A DNA stretch of 64,000 bases. Origin: Fontibacillus panacisegetis. Lineage in GTDB: Bacteria; Bacillota; Bacilli; Paenibacillales; Paenibacillaceae. Position numbers and translations under genes: made by a program. The stretch is taken from the NCBI RefSeq assembly GCF_900102215.1, contig NZ_FNBG01000012.1, positions 62,001-126,000 on the forward strand, read 5' to 3'. This document shows positions 25,641 to 33,494 of the stretch, piece by piece. Every line of letters starts with the position of its first letter. Position 1 is the first letter of the stretch. The notes below the pieces were generated by a model. That model saw only the letters and a program-made list of their open reading frames with translations, made no database searches and had not been told where the DNA came from.

Positions 25641-26942
25641 ATGAAATCACTACCAGAAAATACGGCAATGGCGAAACATCTGATCGTCATATCCTACGAT
25701 GCTTTTTCAGAGGATCATTGGGAACTGGCGAGCACTTTTCCTAATTTATCCAAGCTAATTAATAACGGGGCTTATAGCAAGGAGTTGAAAAGCGTGTATC
25801 CCACGCTTACTTATGTGGTACACACCACCATTGCAACCGGAGTATATCCGGATAAGCATGGCATCCATCACAACAATCCCTTGCAGCCCTTTGTCAAGGA
25901 AGAGGAGCAGGACTGGTTCTGGTACAGAGAGGACATCAAGGTACCTACGATCTATGATGCTGCGCGTGAGCAGCATTTGAACACAGCCGGGCTTTTATGG
26001 CCTGTATCAGGTAAATCCTCAATCAAATATAACATACCGGAAATAAGAGCAATTAGAAACGAAAACCAGGCACTTAAGGTGTTGAAAAATGGCAGCCCCT
26101 TATACTGTATTCAGATGGAAATGAAATACGGGCGCCTCAGAAAAGGGATTCAGCAGCCGTATCTGGATGATTTTACGACTAAATGTGCTATAGACACGAT
26201 CAAGAATAAAAAGCCTAATCTCCTCATGCTGCATCTGATTGATTTGGATGATGCGAAGCATGCTTTTGGAACTGACAGCCATGAAGTGAAGCAGGTCATA
26301 GCACGGATGGATACAAGGCTGGGCGAAATTATACAGGCTGTTGAAGAGGCCGGCATCAAGGAGGATACTGTTTTTATGGTTTTGGGTGATCATGGACAGT
26401 TCAATGTTAGGTACAAGGTGCATTTGAATAATCTTTTGCAGGAAAAAGGTCTTATCTTTAAAGAGAATGGCGAATGGAGATGGAGAGCTTATTTTCAATG
26501 TGGGGGCGGATCGGCTTACCTGCATATTCGGCAGGATGACGAAGAGGCTGAGCTATTAGCGTTAGCTGCAATAGAAGATCATATGAGGGATGAAGCATCC
26601 GGTATCGAAAAATGGTATACGAGAGATGAGATGGATCATTTACATGCAAGTAAATTTACCAAGTACATGCTTGAAGCCAAGAGGGGATATTGCTTCGAAG
26701 AAGGCTTGGAGCAACCGACCATTGTAGATTTGAAGCATCAAGGCGTTACCTATGCAACTCATGGCTATTCCCCCGATAAGCCCGAGTATAGATGCAATAT
26801 GGTCGTTTCAGGAGATAAAATTAAGAGCGGTCATCCTATAGGTGATGTCAATATGGTAGATATAGCCCCTACGATGGCAAAGATTTTAGGAATAGAATTT
26901 AATGCTTGTGATGGAAGAGCTTTAGAAGAGATTTTTATTTAA
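25641..26942 (+). CDS. Type I phosphodiesterase/nucleotide pyrophosphatase-like (alkaline phosphatase superfamily, 433 aa)
   Basis: The alkaline phosphatase superfamily core is visible. ISYDAF supplies the first metal Asp. YPTLTYVVHTTIATGVYP carries the nucleophile Thr region. HLIDLDDAKHAFG, VLGDHGQ and THGYSPD supply the remaining metal ligands. It resembles bacterial ectonucleotide pyrophosphatase-like proteins that hydrolyse phosphodiesters. No signal peptide is seen, so the enzyme may act in the cytoplasm. ATG at 25641 follows GGGGG at proper spacing; a TTG precedes it by one codon. It is cotranscribed with the UMF1 transporter. Confidence 0.9.
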   Translation: MKSLPENTAMAKHLIVISYDAFSEDHWELASTFPNLSKLINNGAYSKELKSVYPTLTYVVHTTIATGVYPDKHGIHHNNPLQPFVKEEEQDWFWYREDIKVPTIYDAAREQHLNTAGLLWPVSGKSSIKYNIPEIRAIRNENQALKVLKNGSPLYCIQMEMKYGRLRKGIQQPYLDDFTTKCAIDTIKNKKPNLLMLHLIDLDDAKHAFGTDSHEVKQVIARMDTRLGEIIQAVEEAGIKEDTVFMVLGDHGQFNVRYKVHLNNLLQEKGLIFKENGEWRWRAYFQCGGGSAYLHIRQDDEEAELLALAAIEDHMRDEASGIEKWYTRDEMDHLHASKFTKYMLEAKRGYCFEEGLEQPTIVDLKHQGVTYATHGYSPDKPEYRCNMVVSGDKIKSGHPIGDVNMVDIAPTMAKILGIEFNACDGRALEEIFI

Positions 26943-27064
26943 TAAAATCATGTATTTCCCTCCATTTATTCCTCGAACCTTCATCAGCATATTGAATAGA
27001 TGCTTAAAGGCAAGTATAGTTGCTTTGTATAATGCTAACGATATGATCGCGAAGGAGGACGATG

Positions 27065-27439
27065 ATGATACAACTTTTAGGAGCTTCATTATTTGGTATT
27101 GTAGCAGTATTGACCCTACTAATAGGTCTTGGATTCCCCTTGGGGGAATTTTCGATAGGAGGGAAATATAAGGTAGTTCCACCGAAGTTAAGAATACTTT
27201 GCTGGGTTTCTTTAGCCATTCAATTGTTTGCCATTATCGTGATACTACAAGCTGGAAAAATAATACCTCTTTGGTTTTCTATCAAAACAACTAAATACAT
27301 AATTATATTTTTTGCTATCTATTTATCGCTAAATACCATTATGAATTTTCTATCTACAAGTAAGAAAGAAAAATTATATGCTACGCCATTATCTATAATA
27401 GCCGCCATTTGTTTTTGGATCACCGGAGTAGAAATGTAA
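27065..27439 (+). CDS. Small integral membrane protein, unknown function (124 aa)
   Basis: Four hydrophobic segments (about residues 4-28, 43-65, 72-92, 103-122) with short charged loops and no recognised motif. AGGAGG precedes the start at 6 bases from the second of two adjacent ATG codons, which is chosen. A strong terminator follows. It is monocistronic in this layout. Confidence 0.75.
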   Translation: MIQLLGASLFGIVAVLTLLIGLGFPLGEFSIGGKYKVVPPKLRILCWVSLAIQLFAIIVILQAGKIIPLWFSIKTTKYIIIFFAIYLSLNTIMNFLSTSKKEKLYATPLSIIAAICFWITGVEM

Positions 27440-27451
27440 ACTGGATAATTT

Positions 27452-27480
27452 GAGGGGCTTTCGCCCCTCTATTTTTTATA
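27452..27480 (+). terminator. Rho-independent terminator
   Basis: GAGGGGC-TTTC-GCCCCTC is followed by TATTTTTT. Confidence 0.92.
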
Positions 27481-27613
27481 GTTTACTATTCAGCCACTCA
27501 GAGCGGAAAATTCCTAAGTGATACACGTCCTCGTAAGTGTCCCATTTCAATACCTCATGCATTGCTAATCCTTCAATGGATTTCAAAAACACATTGGTTA
27601 CTATATCAGAGAC
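27476..27613 (-). pseudogene. Possible C-terminal fragment of an unrecognised protein
   Basis: The minus strand reads about 43 sensible residues (including SIEGLAMHEVLKWDTYEDVY and HLGIFRSEW) to a TAA at 27476-27478, with TGA codons just upstream of the open stretch. A second short minus-strand frame (27747-27848, 33 codons starting MRLTGSIIAHYDQNEHGESI) may belong to the same lost gene. Neither has a ribosome site. Family unknown. Confidence 0.3.
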
Positions 27614-27854
27614 GCAACATCATCAATAACGTTAGCATTGTAATTAAGCCTTTAACAAAGCTTGCTTTGATCGGCTACTGATGTGGAGGAATACCAGCAG
27701 CGAATAGGGTCAGTTTTTCAGGATTATAAGGTATATGCATCAACCATCAAAGAAATGTACTTCTTTTTCCGATTTTATGCCCAGTCGTAATACTTTCACC
27801 ATGTTCGTTCTGATCATAATGAGCGATTATAGAACCTGTAAGACGCATGGAGTT

Positions 27855-28110
27855 AGGTGGTAAACGCTAGTAGCGTTTCATCATACATTGGTTCTTATTC
27901 GGACGGTCGTAACGAGGCAGGGATATCGAATTATCCCGCAGTGCCGTGCATGGTATGTTACGGTATCCTGTACGGTCGGATCGGTAGGAATCCACTATTT
28001 GGGGTTCGATTCCCCATCGCCTTTGACGCGATTCTGGTAGAGCATACTCGACTTTCAATCGAGCGAAAACGAAAATTTGAACAAAGGACCAAAGGATAGA
28101 ATCCCTGGCG
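27855..28110 (+). other. Gene-free stretch with tRNA-like arms and nested hairpins
   Basis: The stretch contains AAACGCTAGTAGCGTTT (palindrome near 27860), a nested stem GGCA-GGGATA...TATCCC-GCAG-TGCC (27916-27945), and a canonical T-arm (TGGGG-TTCGATT-CCCCA, 28000-28016). These are followed by a D-arm-like TGGTAGAGCA and an anticodon-like arm CTCGA-CTTTCAA-TCGAG (28047-28063, apparent TTC). The T-arm precedes the anticodon arm, so no ordinary tRNA can be drawn. It may be tRNA debris or an unassigned structured RNA. No protein gene is supported between 27481 and 28342. Confidence 0.4.
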
Positions 28111-28275
28111 GCTAGTTTAAGCGCACTGCAGGGAAGGCTTCGTAATCCGTGGATACCGATGGTGCGAAAATCCGGTAGGCTTTTTTGGATGGAAGAGGAA
28201 GAAGGTGGGCTGAAGTTGGGTCAACCTTCTGATTCAAATATCCTTGAAAATCCCTGGCAGCTCGCTTATCTAAAA
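28103..28275 (+). repeat. Pair of short imperfect direct repeats upstream of the Band-7 gene
   Basis: ATCCCTGGCGGCTAGTTTA (from about 28102) and ATCCCTGGCAGCTCGCTTA (from about 28252) agree at most positions and lie about 150 bases apart in noncoding DNA. Confidence 0.4.
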
Positions 28276-28342
28276 CGAGATTCCGTCTGAACCGCAGCGG
28301 GATTCTAAATCCAATGGTCGAACCATTAAGGGGGTAATGAAT

Positions 28343-29458
28343 ATGTTTAAAAAAGTAACCATTCAAGCTGACCAGCGCGGTTTGCTCTTTCATAAAGGAA
28401 ATTATGTGAAAAAGCTCATTCCGGGGACCTATAACTATTTAATATGGTCACAAGCTACAGTTGTGTTATTGAATATCGCTAAACCGTTCGTTGTAGAGGG
28501 CAAGGATTTGCAGTTGTTCCTTCACGATGAAGAGCTCGTGCGAGAGCTTGAAATTGTACGAGTACAGGATCATGAATACGTGCTGCATTATGAAGACGGC
28601 CAATTCGTACAGCTGCTGAAGCCTGGCGTCTACGCTTATTGGAATATGCTGAAAAAACATACCTTTTTACATATGGATATCAGACAACCTGAAGTGCCTG
28701 CCGAGGTAGATCGTTCGATACTGCCAAAGCTTTCAGTCTATATGCAGTCTTACGAAATCGCGAGCTACGAATCCGGATTTTTGTTCTATGATCATGTTAT
28801 GCAGCGTGAGCTCTCTCCCGGAAAGTACTACTTCTGGAAGGGGCCCGTCTCGGTGATGATCAAGTCGATGGATTTAAGACAACAACAAATGGATCTCATC
28901 GGCCAAGAAATCATGACGGAAGACAAGGTTACGCTGCGTTTGAACTTCGTCTGCCAATACAAGATCGTAAAGCCATTGCGTGCCTTGGAAATGAAATCGT
29001 TCGACGAGCAAATCCATATCCAGCTTCAGCTCATGCTGCGGGAATATGTCGGAACTCTTAAATTGGACGATCTTTTGAAACGGAAAGAGGACGCTGCGTC
29101 GTTCATCCTGTCCCGTTTACGTGAGAAGAGTGAAGAGTTCGGAGTACAATTCCTGAGTGCAGGGGTTAAGGATGTCATTTTACCAGGGGAAATGAAAGAG
29201 ATCCTGAACACCGTTCTGCTCGCGGAGAAGAAAGCTCAGGCGAATTTAATCACCCGCCGGGAGGAAACGGCATCGACCCGAAGCCTGCTTAATACCGCAA
29301 AGCTGATGGATGAGAATCAGACATTGTTCCGTCTGAAGGAGCTGGAATTCCTCGAGAAAATATGCGAGAAAATCGGGTCCATCTCATTAACGGGGGGCGG
29401 GGATTTGCTGGAACGGTTGAACTCTCTTATCGGTGATAGAAAGGCAGCGGGAAAATAG
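28343..29458 (+). CDS. Slipin/Band-7 (SPFH) family protein (371 aa)
   Basis: The C-terminal half holds an SPFH/Band 7 domain: EIMTEDKVTLRLNFVCQYKI, then LREYVGTLKLDDLL and VQFLSAGVKDVILPGEMKEI with the closing AEKKAQANLITRREETASTR helix. The N-terminal half carries two copies of a short beta motif built around a glycine turn (LIPGTYNYLIW; LLKPGVYAYWN; LSPGKYYFWKG). Such slipins often lack an N-terminal membrane helix, and none is obvious here. Band-7 proteins assemble into membrane-associated oligomers. ATG at 28343 is chosen over 28337 because AAGGGGG lies 8 bases upstream. A terminator follows. Confidence 0.9.
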   Translation: MFKKVTIQADQRGLLFHKGNYVKKLIPGTYNYLIWSQATVVLLNIAKPFVVEGKDLQLFLHDEELVRELEIVRVQDHEYVLHYEDGQFVQLLKPGVYAYWNMLKKHTFLHMDIRQPEVPAEVDRSILPKLSVYMQSYEIASYESGFLFYDHVMQRELSPGKYYFWKGPVSVMIKSMDLRQQQMDLIGQEIMTEDKVTLRLNFVCQYKIVKPLRALEMKSFDEQIHIQLQLMLREYVGTLKLDDLLKRKEDAASFILSRLREKSEEFGVQFLSAGVKDVILPGEMKEILNTVLLAEKKAQANLITRREETASTRSLLNTAKLMDENQTLFRLKELEFLEKICEKIGSISLTGGGDLLERLNSLIGDRKAAGK

Positions 29459-29494
29459 CAAATAAAACTGTCACAACAACTGAGGCTAAGAAAG

Positions 29495-29523
29495 GGATGC
29501 GAGCAAATCGCGTCCTTGTTTTA
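29495..29523 (+). terminator. Rho-independent terminator
   Basis: GGATGCGA-GCAAA-TCGCGTCC followed by TTGTTTT. The stem sequence resembles the hairpin at 13672. Confidence 0.8.
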
Positions 29524-29541
29524 GTCTGAGCCAAGAAAGAA

Positions 29542-29570
29542 TTGACAGATAACAACTGGCATAGTAGAAT
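29542..29570 (+). promoter_or_regulatory. Sigma-A promoter of the starch-binding lipoprotein gene
   Basis: Consensus TTGACA (29542-29547), 17-base spacer, TAGAAT (29565-29570). A LacI-type operator begins one base later. Confidence 0.8.
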
Positions 29571-29571
29571 C

Positions 29572-29589
29572 TGCTTAAACAGTTAAGCA
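29572..29589. promoter_or_regulatory. LacI-type operator O1
   Basis: TGCTTAAACAGTTAAGCA, a near-perfect palindrome directly downstream of the -10 box, where a bound repressor would block initiation. Confidence 0.7.
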
Positions 29590-29590
29590 A

Positions 29591-29636
29591 CAAATAAATA
29601 GGCGTCTTTTTTCTTAGGCGCTATTTATTTTTATTC
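29591..29636 (+). terminator. Leader hairpin with terminator character between two operators
   Basis: AAATAAATAG (29592-29601) pairs with CTATTTATTT (29621-29630) and is followed by TTATTCTTT. It lies inside the leader of the lipoprotein gene, downstream of its promoter, so it may act as an attenuator. Confidence 0.5.
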
Positions 29637-29641
29637 TTTGC

Positions 29642-29653
29642 TTAACCGGTTAA
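29642..29653. promoter_or_regulatory. LacI-type operator O2
   Basis: TTAACCGGTTAA is a perfect 12-bp palindrome with a central CG, the LacI-family signature. It lies just before the ribosome site of the lipoprotein gene. Confidence 0.75.
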
Positions 29654-29674
29654 TCAATCTGGAGGTAAAAATTT

Positions 29675-30838
29675 ATGAGAAAAAGCAGAGCTATATTTAT
29701 GGTGTTATTATGTATTTTCGTAAGTGCTTTTTTACTGACTGCTTGTGGAAAATCAGACTCAACTACGGAACCTGCTGCATCAAAAAACCCGGATAGTTCA
29801 AAGGAAACCATTGAGAAAACTCTATACACAGTAACTTTTTATGATATGGATGGAAGCACGGAATTATCAAAAGAAGAAGTCAAGGAGAGTGAATCGGTAA
29901 AAGAATATACCCCGCAGAAAGATAACTATGTATTTATGGGCTGGTATGCAACACCTACTTTAACCCATAAATATGACTTTAGCACACCAGTAACTGCTGA
30001 TACGAAAATCTTTGCAGGCTTTTTAGAAGATAAGGAAGATACAAGGAGCTTTGCTGTTGTTGGAAGTGGTAAAAGTCCGATACTCGTTACCTCCAACTGG
30101 GGAACTGTAATTGATGACACTCTGATTTTAACTAAGGAATCGGGTGAAAACGTTTACTCCATAAGCATGGATTTGTATGAAGGTGACGAATTCCAGTTAG
30201 CGACTAATACTTCATGGTATAACCAAAGGGGAGCTGGCTATTTAACAACTACAAGTCAGGATGGAATTGAATACTTTTCAGGCTCTGGCGGTAATTATCA
30301 ATCAGATGAAGCCAAAAAGGCTAATATTAAATGCCTTAAAACGGGTAACTATACACTTAAGCTGACTACATACCCCGGTGCGGATGTCTATGATACCGAG
30401 AATAGCAATTACACCGAAGCAACGAAAGAAAATTTTAATTCAAATCCCTACGATACCATAGAGTGGGTATATAACGGTGAACCAAAGGATGCAATGGCAG
30501 ATGTTACAACCTCATACTATATTAAGAGTTCCATTACAACTGGTTGGAATGATGTTTATGAGGATAAATACAGATTTAAAGAAATAGACGGACTGCCTGC
30601 TTTAACAATACAGTTGGCAGAGAAAGAAGAATTTTTATTTACTTCCACAGTCAAAACCGGAGAGACAGAAAGTGTAGGAAATGAGTATGTAAAATTCAGT
30701 AATATTAAGGACAAAAATTCACTGGAATTTGTTGAGGGCAGTGCCAGTGATAATATCATCGCAAAAGCGGCGGGAGTTTATACCTTTACCTATAACCCGG
30801 GAACGAAAGAACTGACAGTAAGCTTTAAGACAAAATAA
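29675..30838 (+). CDS. Surface lipoprotein with InlB-type repeat and putative starch-binding domains (387 aa)
   Basis: A lipoprotein signal ends LLTACGK (Cys near residue 24). After a Ser/Thr/Lys linker comes a Listeria-Bacteroides (InlB B) repeat (about 50-115: YTVTFYDMDG ... YVFMGWYATPTLTHKYDF). Then follow two beta-rich modules (about 123-240 and 285-385) with FAVVGSG and EFQLATNTSWYNQRGAGYL, resembling SusE/SusF-like or related carbohydrate-binding domains seen in Firmicutes starch systems. It is predicted to be exported, lipid-anchored and to hold alpha-glucan at the cell surface. It has its own promoter with two LacI-type operators and stands convergent to the LacI gene. Binding specificity is inferred from the neighbours. 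Confidence 0.8.
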   Translation: MRKSRAIFMVLLCIFVSAFLLTACGKSDSTTEPAASKNPDSSKETIEKTLYTVTFYDMDGSTELSKEEVKESESVKEYTPQKDNYVFMGWYATPTLTHKYDFSTPVTADTKIFAGFLEDKEDTRSFAVVGSGKSPILVTSNWGTVIDDTLILTKESGENVYSISMDLYEGDEFQLATNTSWYNQRGAGYLTTTSQDGIEYFSGSGGNYQSDEAKKANIKCLKTGNYTLKLTTYPGADVYDTENSNYTEATKENFNSNPYDTIEWVYNGEPKDAMADVTTSYYIKSSITTGWNDVYEDKYRFKEIDGLPALTIQLAEKEEFLFTSTVKTGETESVGNEYVKFSNIKDKNSLEFVEGSASDNIIAKAAGVYTFTYNPGTKELTVSFKTK

Positions 30839-30848
30839 AAGAAAAAAG

Positions 30849-30899
30849 GCTGCCGTATATTATGCAAAAGGCTGCCATAAATTTTACGGCAGCTTTTTG
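30849..30899. terminator. Terminator between convergent lipoprotein and LacI genes
   Basis: GCTGCCGT occurs at 30849 and a shortened copy GCTGCC at 30871. Either can pair with ACGGCAGC or GGCAGC ending at 30893, followed by TTTTT. It probably serves both genes. Confidence 0.75.
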
Positions 30900-30908
30900 C
30901 AAAAATGA

Positions 30909-31706
30909 TTATACAAATTGGGCGTGTTCCATATCAGGAATACGATTTATAGCAAAGTCTATGCAACGATACACCCTGTCCATTTTCGAATGTAGGTCAC
31001 ATGGAATATAGCAGGAATTTTCTTTTCCTGCCATAAGATCATTCAGAGCAACCTGATTATATACGTAATTTTGATTAGCAATCTCTGAAAAATCCTTTAA
31101 ATCTTTTACAAATTTTACTTCACGGAAAGTTTTGCAGATAAACGATTTTAGTAGCTCATTGTTTGGAGTTAAACATATATAGAAATAATTATCGACTCCA
31201 AAATGTTGATCAGCATTTTTCTTTAGAAGCTTATAATCGCTGCAAATTTGAAAAAACCAGGGAATATCAATTAAGCAGTCAACGGCAATTACAGGAACAA
31301 GATTTTTATCCCCGAGACTAAGGAAAAAATCAAGTGTGGCGTCAAAACATAAAATGGCATCTACATAATTTAATTTTGCAAATTCCTTATTATCCTGGAT
31401 TATCAAATGATATCCGTAATGAGTCGAAACCTCAGATAATACCTCAATCAAAAGTAATTGCTCGGAACGTTTTAGCAGAGAAGTCTCAGGCATCATATAA
31501 AGAGCGATATTATAAGTTTTGCTCGTAGACAGAGACCTCGCTGAGGAATTTGGTTTATAGTCCAACAGATTGACGATTTGCAGGACCTTTTTTCTTGTTT
31601 CTTCGGTGATTCGCTGATCCATGCGGTTGTTAATCACATATGAAACAGTGGCAACTGATACACCGGCTTGCTTAGCAATGTCTCTAATTGTAATTTTTTT
31701 ATCCAT
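30909..31706 (-). CDS. LacI-family repressor of the starch/maltodextrin island (265 aa)
   Basis: The N-terminal LacI helix-turn-helix is textbook (ITIRDIAKQAGVSVATVSYV, hinge SSARSLSTSKTYNIAL). The effector-binding domain is shorter than the usual ~270 residues and the whole protein is about 65 residues short of typical LacI members, although it ends without an obvious frameshift. The sugar-binding half may therefore be reduced. Palindromes with a central CG at 29572 and 29642 are its likely targets. It is divergent from the GH13 gene and convergent with the lipoprotein gene. Confidence 0.88.
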   Translation of the reverse strand: MDKKITIRDIAKQAGVSVATVSYVINNRMDQRITEETRKKVLQIVNLLDYKPNSSARSLSTSKTYNIALYMMPETSLLKRSEQLLLIEVLSEVSTHYGYHLIIQDNKEFAKLNYVDAILCFDATLDFFLSLGDKNLVPVIAVDCLIDIPWFFQICSDYKLLKKNADQHFGVDNYFYICLTPNNELLKSFICKTFREVKFVKDLKDFSEIANQNYVYNQVALNDLMAGKENSCYIPCDLHSKMDRVYRCIDFAINRIPDMEHAQFV

Positions 31707-31782
31707 GACTTAGTTATATACTTATTTAGCATTTTTGTGAATATACAAAAATCACACGATAACAGATAAAGGAATTGATACC

Positions 31783-33480
31783 ATGAATAAACAAGCAATA
31801 TTGCATATACCTGAATCAAAATTCTGCTATCCCATAAATCAGAACACAATAATATTACGTTTACGTATGGATAAAGAAGATGATGTGGATCGCATCGAGG
31901 TAGTATACGGTTGTAAATACAAGTACTACCTGGAACAAAAAACTGCAGTAATGGAAGAAAAATATAAGGATAATCTATTTAAATATTACGAAATAGAGCT
32001 TGAACTGGAGGATGTAAGACTAACCTATGTGTTTCGAATCTGGAAGGGTCAGGAATGCTGCTATTTTTCAGAAGACGGTCTTACTTCTACTTATGATTTT
32101 AAATTGTCCCATTATAATTGCTTTCAGCTGCCTTATATCAACAAAAATGATATCCATGAAGTAGTGGAATGGATGCGGGGCGCAGTATTTTATCAGATTT
32201 TTATTGACCGCTTTTATCAAGGATCAAAAGATAAAAATACAGATTATATAAATTTGGAATGGGGCAGGATACCGGACCCCAAAAGCTTTACAGGCGGAGA
32301 TATTCCGGGAGTTACACAAAAATTAGATCATCTGAAAGATCTCGGGGTAAATGGTATCTACTTAACCCCTGTATTCGAGTCCATTTCTAACCACAAATAC
32401 GATACGTACAATTACAAAAAAATTGACCCGCATTTTGGAACAAATGAGGATTTTTCTAAACTGGTAAACGAGGCTCATAAACGAGGTATTAAGATTGTAT
32501 TGGATGCGGTATTCAATCACTGCAGTGATCAGCTGCCACAATTTCAGGATGTACTTTTAAAAGGAAAAGAATCAAAGTATTTTAATTGGTTTATGATCGA
32601 TGGCGACAAAATTGATACCGAAACCATCAATTATGAGGTATTTGGTTTCAGTGAATATATGCCAAAATTTGATACCAGTAATACAGAAGTACAAGAATTT
32701 CTATTGGATATAGCTCTCTTCTGGATCAAGGAATATGATATTGACGGTTGGCGCTTGGATGTATCTGATGAGGTCTCTCATCATTTTTGGAGAAAGTTAA
32801 GAGAAGCAGTTAAGAAAGTTAAACCGGAGTGTGTAATTATCGGGGAAAACTGGCACGATGCCAATGCATTTTTACAGGGAGATCAGTATGACAGTATTAT
32901 GAATTATGCCTTTACCAAAGCCTGCCTGGATTATTATGCTTTCCAGACTGTTAACGCACAGGGCTTTGCCGAAAAGCTAAATCATTTGTTAATGAGAAAT
33001 AGCGGACAGGTTAATGCTATGATGCTGAATCTTTTGGATTCTCACGATACGGACCGCTTTTTTACCTCTGTAAACAAGAATAAGGACCGCTTACTTTCAG
33101 CCATTGCTGTCATGTGTATGTATATGGGGGCACCGTGTATTTATTATGGAACGGAACTATATCTGGAGGGAGGATATGATCCGAATAACAGAAGGTGTTT
33201 TGATTGGGAGGAATCCCACTGGGATATTCCATTTATGGACATTTTAAAGAATCTGTTGTCATTAAAGCAAAAGCCTGTATTACAGAAGGGAGATATCCGT
33301 ATTTCCTATGATGAGAATCTATGCTATATCATTCGAACCTTTGAAAACAGTGAAATTATATTAATTCTGAATCAATCCGGAACAACAGTACGAATAAGCC
33401 AAACCGGAACAATACTGGCTCAAAATAAATTGCTGGAATGTAACTTATTAACGGATGGATTTGTAGTTTATGAAAATTAG
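31783..33480 (+). CDS. GH13 alpha-glucan hydrolase, neopullulanase/cyclomaltodextrinase type (565 aa)
   Basis: An N-terminal beta domain (about 1-125, CBM34-like) precedes a GH13 barrel starting at MRGAVFYQIFIDRFYQG. The catalytic set is complete: nucleophile D326 in DGWRLDVSDE, acid/base E355 in IIGENWHDA, and transition-state D422 in LLDSHDTDR. The GDQYDSIMNY segment fits subfamily GH13_20, enzymes that cleave cyclodextrins, pullulan or maltodextrins. No signal peptide, so it works in the cytoplasm on imported sugar. An 8-base gap leads to the binding-protein gene, marking one operon. Confidence 0.94.
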   Translation: MNKQAILHIPESKFCYPINQNTIILRLRMDKEDDVDRIEVVYGCKYKYYLEQKTAVMEEKYKDNLFKYYEIELELEDVRLTYVFRIWKGQECCYFSEDGLTSTYDFKLSHYNCFQLPYINKNDIHEVVEWMRGAVFYQIFIDRFYQGSKDKNTDYINLEWGRIPDPKSFTGGDIPGVTQKLDHLKDLGVNGIYLTPVFESISNHKYDTYNYKKIDPHFGTNEDFSKLVNEAHKRGIKIVLDAVFNHCSDQLPQFQDVLLKGKESKYFNWFMIDGDKIDTETINYEVFGFSEYMPKFDTSNTEVQEFLLDIALFWIKEYDIDGWRLDVSDEVSHHFWRKLREAVKKVKPECVIIGENWHDANAFLQGDQYDSIMNYAFTKACLDYYAFQTVNAQGFAEKLNHLLMRNSGQVNAMMLNLLDSHDTDRFFTSVNKNKDRLLSAIAVMCMYMGAPCIYYGTELYLEGGYDPNNRRCFDWEESHWDIPFMDILKNLLSLKQKPVLQKGDIRISYDENLCYIIRTFENSEIILILNQSGTTVRISQTGTILAQNKLLECNLLTDGFVVYEN

Positions 33481-33494
33481 AGGAGTGGATGATT

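Noticed and set aside
28112..28393. 93-aa minus-strand frame upstream of the Band-7 gene
   Set aside because: It crosses the ribosome site and start of the Band-7 gene and the direct repeats; no ribosome site of its own and no motif.
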